Shown in pieces: positions 60,008-64,000 of a DNA stretch of 64,000 bases. Each line of letters opens with the position of its first letter. Within the stretch, counting starts at the first letter, position 1. Under the pieces are notes generated by a model. The model was given only the letters and a program-made list of their open reading frames with translations, had not been told where the DNA came from and did not search any database. The stretch is from Mikania micrantha (Eukaryota; Streptophyta; Magnoliopsida; Asterales; Asteraceae), in contig CM018685.1 of NCBI GenBank assembly GCA_009363875.1, positions 56,679,087 through 56,743,086 of the forward strand, given 5' to 3'. The translations under genes and the position numbers were made by a program.

Positions 60008-60797
60008 GTACAGTATGGCTCTCGTACTGTACTTTAATTACAGATATGTTCTCATTAGTTATGTTCTCGTTCACATTACAGATACATTCTCGTTTAGATA
60101 TGTTCTCGTACAGTATGGCTCTCGTACTGTACTTTTAGTAACTGATATGTTCTCGTATAGTATGGCTCTCGTACTATACTTTAGTTACTGATATGTTCTC
60201 GTTCACATTACAGATACGTTCTCGTTTAGATATGTTCTCGTACAGTATGGCTCTCGTACTGTACTTTTAGTAACTGATATGTTCTCGTATAGTATGGCTC
60301 TCGTACTATACTTTAGTTACTGATATGTTCTCGTTCACATTACAGATACGTTCTCGTTTAGATATGTTCTCGTACAGTATGGCTCTCGTACTGTACTTTT
60401 AGTAACTGATATGTTCTCGTATAGTATGGCTCTCGTACTATACTTTAGTTACTGATATGTTCTCGTTCACATTACAGATACGTTCTCGTTTAGATATGTT
60501 CTCGTTCACATTACAGATACGTTCTCGTTTAGATATGTTCTCGTACAGTATGGCTCTCGTACTGTACTTTTAGTTAATATATTCGCATACAGTATGGCTC
60601 TCGTACTGTATTTTCGCGCAATATATGTTTTTAGTTAAATATATTCGCATACAGTATGGCTCTCGTACTGTATATCAGCGCAATATATTTTCAGTTAGAT
60701 ATATTTGCATACAGTATTGCCCTCGTACTGTATTTTCGCACAATATATATATTTTTAGTTCGACATATTCGCATACAGTATGGCTCTCGTACTGTAT
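60008..60797. repeat. Array of twelve covarying hairpins in the gypsy leader
   Basis: Twelve 25-nt palindromes start at 60008, 60108, 60155, 60240, 60287, 60372, 60419, 60543, 60587, 60649, 60709 and 60773. Each has an 8-bp stem around a 9-nt loop, tggctctcg (one copy ttgccctcg). Three stem versions occur: gtacagta/tactgtac, gtatagta/tactatac and atacagta/tactgtat. Both stem changes are matched on the other arm. Part of the array is organised as a 132-bp tandem unit starting at 60063, 60195, 60327 and 60459. In element RNA (minus strand) the loop reads cgagagcca. Confidence 0.92.
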
Positions 60798-60821
60798 ATC
60801 AGCGCAATATGTTTTCAGTTA

Positions 60822-60957
60822 GATACGTTCTCATACTGGTATGTTCATAGATACGTTCTCATACTGATATGTTCATAGATACGTTCTCATACTGATATGT
60901 TCATAGATACGTTCTCATACTGATATGTTCATAGATACGTTCTCATACTGATATAGA
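60822..60957. repeat. Five copies of a 28-bp tandem repeat
   Basis: The unit gatacgttctcatactgata(tgttcata) starts at 60822, 60850, 60878, 60906 and 60934. The copies are nearly identical and the last is incomplete. Confidence 0.92.
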
Positions 60958-61285
60958 TATAGTGTTCACATAACATACAACAGATATACAGAAACAAACG
61001 TTTGATTAAAACAACACTGTTATTATAGAACCATAAAGTTTATGATACAAAGAGTGCCCTTATAATACATCCATACAAACAACCTATCCGTCTATGAGAT
61101 GTACAATGAAAATCCTAAAAATGTGGGTCAACTGATCTGACTTACCGTAAGAAATACGGTAAACAGGCTAGCACTATAGCTATGGTAGCAAGTACTATAG
61201 CTAACCAGATAAGTCTAGCCTCGGTGCTCAGCGTACCGAGCATCCAGATCAGTCCCTGCAGCCTTTCCCCAAAGGCTGCCACCCG

Positions 61286-62787
61286 CTACTTACATGCAGC
61301 CATCATCTCCCTCCACCAGGTCCTCCGAAGGCGGTCCTCAATGGTCGCCCTCCAGGCGAGGGTGTCCGCACCCTGAGTAGTCACATGCTCCATAAGAGCC
61401 AGGTGAGACGTGAGAATCTCCAACACCGTGTTACGGGTGTCCTCCATCGTGGCATGGTGCTGCTGCAAATCCTGTCGGAGGCCCAGCAGGTCCTGAGATA
61501 CCTGCTGTACCTGAGCCCGAAGCTCAGCCTGGTGGGAGGATTCTCCCACCTCGTGTACTGGTGCTGGCTCGTCCCGTGGAGCCATAGGGCGTCGTGGAGG
61601 TAGTCCCGTAGTCTTGCGGGCCTGGCCCCGCATACGCCTGAGCCCGTCCCATGCCGGGGCTCTGTGTGGTGAGGAGCTCTGCCTCCTCATGGCCGAAGCG
61701 TCGGCCAGCGGTGAGCTTGGTTTTAAATTGCGCAATGCGAGCCGATGCGAATGTTTAAAAAATCCGTTGCGCGATGCGTGTTGCGCGATGCGAGCGCATC
61801 ACGTAAGAAATGCGCTAATTATCAAAAAAAATACTATATTTTCAACACATTGCAATAAAGGTAAATATTTGAGCATTCTAATGTAACAATAAGTTAAAAT
61901 TCAAGCAAAAAATCAAAATATTTTCTTAACATTACTCAAAATTATAGACCATACAAATTTCCTCTAATCGGAAGAACTGGAAGAACTAGAAGAACTTTGC
62001 TGGCACTTGAACCAATCGGAAGGAATATGATGACTAGCAATGAGCCGTTTGACAGAATCTTGCTGACTGAAGATGAATTGAAGAAATGTGAAGATGGATT
62101 GAAGAAATAAGAAGATTTATAGAAGAAATCATAATAGAAATTGAATAATTACCTATCTGGAAGAAGAAATTGAAAGAACTTTTCTGGCAATTTAACAAAT
62201 CGGAAGAAATTGGAACTTGGAAGAACTTTGCCGACTGAACTTTAATTGAAGAAATGTGAAGATGGATTGAAGAAATTAGAAGATTTATAGAAGAAATCGT
62301 AAGAGAAATTTAAACGTTTATGAGGATCACTGCCGATTTCCAAGGTGACGTTTTGTTTCTCATAGGTCGACTGCTCAAATTGCCGCTCAAAATTGATGCG
62401 GTCGCAATACCGCATCTCACGATTTGTCGCAATTGTCGAAATCCACCGCAACAGTGGCGCAATTTGGAGGTTAGCCGCAACCTAGGTTGCGTTGCGATCA
62501 GGTAGCCGCATCAGCGCAATAGCGCAAAAAACGCGCAAAATGCGCGCAATTTAAAACCAAGGCGGTGAGTGGGGTGGACTGTGCACCGGTGGGGATCCCG
62601 GTGGTGGTGGTGGTATAAACGGAGATCCAGGCGGTGTAGCTGGTAGCTGTGGTCCCACCTGAGATGATACAGAAGACGCATGAGATGGTACTGCACCCGA
62701 GCTCGATCCCGAGCTGTCACTGGGTGTGTCGTCAAGGATGATGTAAGGGAATCTCTGGTAAATATAGTTTTCTCCCGGGTTCGCCAT
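61286..62787 (-). pseudogene. Extra leader ORF of the gypsy element, split by a MITE
   Basis: On the minus strand an ATG at 62787 opens a frame: MANPGENYIYQRFPYIILDD, then a Ser-rich part and a Pro-rich part (TPPGSPFIPPPPPGSPP). It enters the MITE at 62561 and stops within it. Beyond the MITE the same frame continues from 61715 to a stop at 61286. This part has an Arg-rich stretch and then a Gln/Leu heptad region likely to form a coiled coil (AELRAQVQQVSQDLLGL). Without the MITE and one 8-bp duplication, the frame would cover about 215 codons. I know no domain for it. Upstream extra ORFs are known in Ogre elements, but I do not recognise this one. It may be an accessory protein. Confidence 0.65.
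61716..62561. mobile_element. hAT-like MITE in the leader ORF
   Basis: Ends cttggttttaaattgcgc and gcgcaatttaaaaccaag are perfect inverses over 18 bp. The duplication gcggtgag is exact (61708-61715 and 62562-62569). Subterminal regions are full of gcgcaa and gcgatgcg words. The AT-rich middle contains two copies of ttgaagaaatgtgaagatgg (near 62080 and 62247). Confidence 0.93.
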
Positions 62788-63118
62788 TGCTGAATAAACA
62801 AAGTTCTAGATCAGTATCATGAAATAAACATTGAATAATAATATTCAATACAAACATGATATGATATCTCTTCCTATCTCAAAGCAACTATTAGTCTTTA
62901 GAATTGTTATAGTTCAGCTTGGATTGACTTAAACTAGAATGCACAAGTATTACAAATTTCAGTTATGCTGGCCACTCATAACTGAACCCTGGATCACTCG
63001 ATTATCCTAACTTAAATCAACACAAGTTTTGTTCGTTCGTTGTATTCAGTGCTCTCTGTGTCATTATACGAACCTATGGTTATAGTCTAGGTCTCTAAGT
63101 CAACCTAATTCTCTATAA
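62788..63118. other. Leader segment between primer site and leader ORF
   Basis: It is transcribed on the minus strand as the first part of the leader after the LTR. I see no structure in it. Confidence 0.5.
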
Positions 63119-63122
63119 CCTG

Positions 63123-63136
63123 TGGCTCTGATACCA
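63123..63136 (-). promoter_or_regulatory. Primer-binding site (initiator Met-tRNA) of the gypsy element
   Basis: On the minus strand it reads tggtatcagagcca and is three bases from the 5' LTR. Confidence 0.92.
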
Positions 63137-63139
63137 CCC

Positions 63140-64000
63140 TGTCACACCCCCCACCTCTCGTCACCTGAGAATGATGTCATCAAAAGGTAGCGGAAGCATA
63201 GTGGTGATGTCTCAGAGCATGAGGGGTGACTTACTTGATCCGGTATCATCATAGCACACAGATTACGAAAAGTAAAACTTACATTACAAGGTTCGTGGTT
63301 ACAAATATATTACAGTTATACATATTACAATTTATTTATTACAGTTGTTGCTAGTGCTGTGAGTGCATCCTCACCGTTGTCCTTGATTGCCTGCAAAAGT
63401 TTTAGTTTCGAAAACATCAGCACAAAGCTGGTGAGTTCATACAGTTTAGTTAAATCATATGATATGACAGTTAAGTTCAAATACATGTTCACAGTTCCGG
63501 ATAACCATGGGACCCGTATCTAGTTCCTTTCGGACGATATGTTCAGTTCTCGATATTACCCGTCGGTAAATATCTTATTGCCTCATTATCTTAATGTCTA
63601 TCACACCATTAAGAAGTTCAGGAAACAGATAACAAACATTCACACCAGGGGAGATGCAATCCTCCCAGTGAATGGGGTGTCAACCGATAGTACTATCAAT
63701 GTTTTCTGCTCGGCCACACATGGGTTCACTAGATACAGTTCAAGAATGAGGACTTTGATATCATGATAGAGATACTAACGGCAACAATCCCATGAAATCC
63801 ACAAATTCAGTTAATCACATGAAATCACGCAGATAACAGTGACACACATCATATGATCGAGAAAAGTTTAGCAGTTATACCCCCGATGTTTATAAAACAT
63901 TAAAAGAACAGGGTGATACGAAACTCACCTGATGATATAAGGTAGCAAAATCTCTCAAATCTAACAACAAAGAGATGATTCTGCATTTAATTATATTTAA
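63140..64000 (-). repeat. 5' LTR of the gypsy element (truncated by the window)
   Basis: It matches 52796 onwards apart from small length changes such as one extra C near its start and one G fewer in aaaaggtagc. The remaining 1.2 kb lies beyond the window. Confidence 0.93.

Larger units (their letters stand above)
59587..63139 (-). other. Long leader of the gypsy element
   Basis: 3.5 kb lies between primer site and gag. From 5' to 3' on the minus strand it holds a leader ORF (62787-61286, split by a MITE), a 28-bp repeat array, a hairpin array and two 48-bp repeats. Leaders of most chromoviruses are far shorter. Confidence 0.85.
52796..64000 (-). mobile_element. Gypsy chromovirus (Tekay/Del-like), near-complete and young
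   Basis: The complete 3' LTR (52796-54852) and the start of the 5' LTR (63140-64000, cut by the window end) enclose an 8.3-kb interior. It has a purine tract, a full gag-pol frame, a long leader and an initiator Met-tRNA primer site (63123-63136). The element order and C-terminal chromodomain fit chromoviruses. Over the roughly 860 bp that can be compared, the LTRs differ only by short indels in homopolymer-like runs. The left flank is taaag; its partner is outside the window. Confidence 0.95.

Noticed and set aside
60008..60957. Regular repeats that could suggest a CRISPR-like array
   Set aside because: The repeats are tandem or near-tandem variants with related spacers, inside the leader of a plant retrotransposon; there is no cas gene and the host is eukaryotic.

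Overview
This window looks like a plant nuclear genome, most likely from a daisy-family (Asteraceae) type species. The evidence is spliced genes with GT/AG introns, a light-harvesting-like gene, an extracellular LRR receptor-like protein, chromovirus- and copia-type retrotransposons, MULE, hAT and Helitron traces, and high AT content. The family-level placement is an inference from the look of the repeats, not a search result. Almost the whole window is nested mobile DNA; only two host genes are recognisable, and one of them is broken.

Left third (1-13.5 kb): a LIL3-like (light-harvesting-like 3) gene on the minus strand, with exons at 12874-12568, 12489-12352 and 6534-2555. Its second intron holds a 5.3-kb non-coding copia-type element (6997-12337, TSD cgccc). 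Its last exon is split by a 3.7-kb gypsy-type solo LTR (2658-6327). All splice sites and frames outside the insertions still fit.

13.5-25.7 kb: an apparently intact Mutator-like element of about 11.8 kb. It carries a nine-exon ULP1/C48 cysteine protease-like gene (930 codons, plus strand) facing a five-exon MULE transposase (761 codons, minus strand). This is the layout of the Kaonashi (KI) class of MULEs. A small MITE with similar ends lies directly beside it in the same TA-rich target.

25.8-35 kb: a copia element (25812-31147, TSD tatat) with several coding breaks, then a gypsy solo LTR (32593-34800).

35-52.8 kb: an intact 1000-codon receptor-like protein of the EIX2/Cf type (minus strand), followed by collinear scraps of an old duplicate of its upstream region. 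These scraps are separated by hAT elements and MITEs, a Pack-MULE carrying four exons of V-ATPase subunit E, a nested hAT/Helitron/LTR block, and several AACCGG-rich hAT MITEs.

52.8-64 kb: a young gypsy chromovirus on the minus strand with an uninterrupted 1556-codon gag-pol. Its 3.5-kb leader has an extra upstream ORF (split by a hAT-like MITE) and an array of twelve hairpins whose stems show compensatory changes. The right LTR runs off the window.

The strongest candidates for new biology are the covarying hairpin array plus leader ORF of the gypsy element, the complete KI-type MULE with its sense-oriented GTACTGGTTT intron repeats, and the V-ATPase-capturing Pack-MULE.
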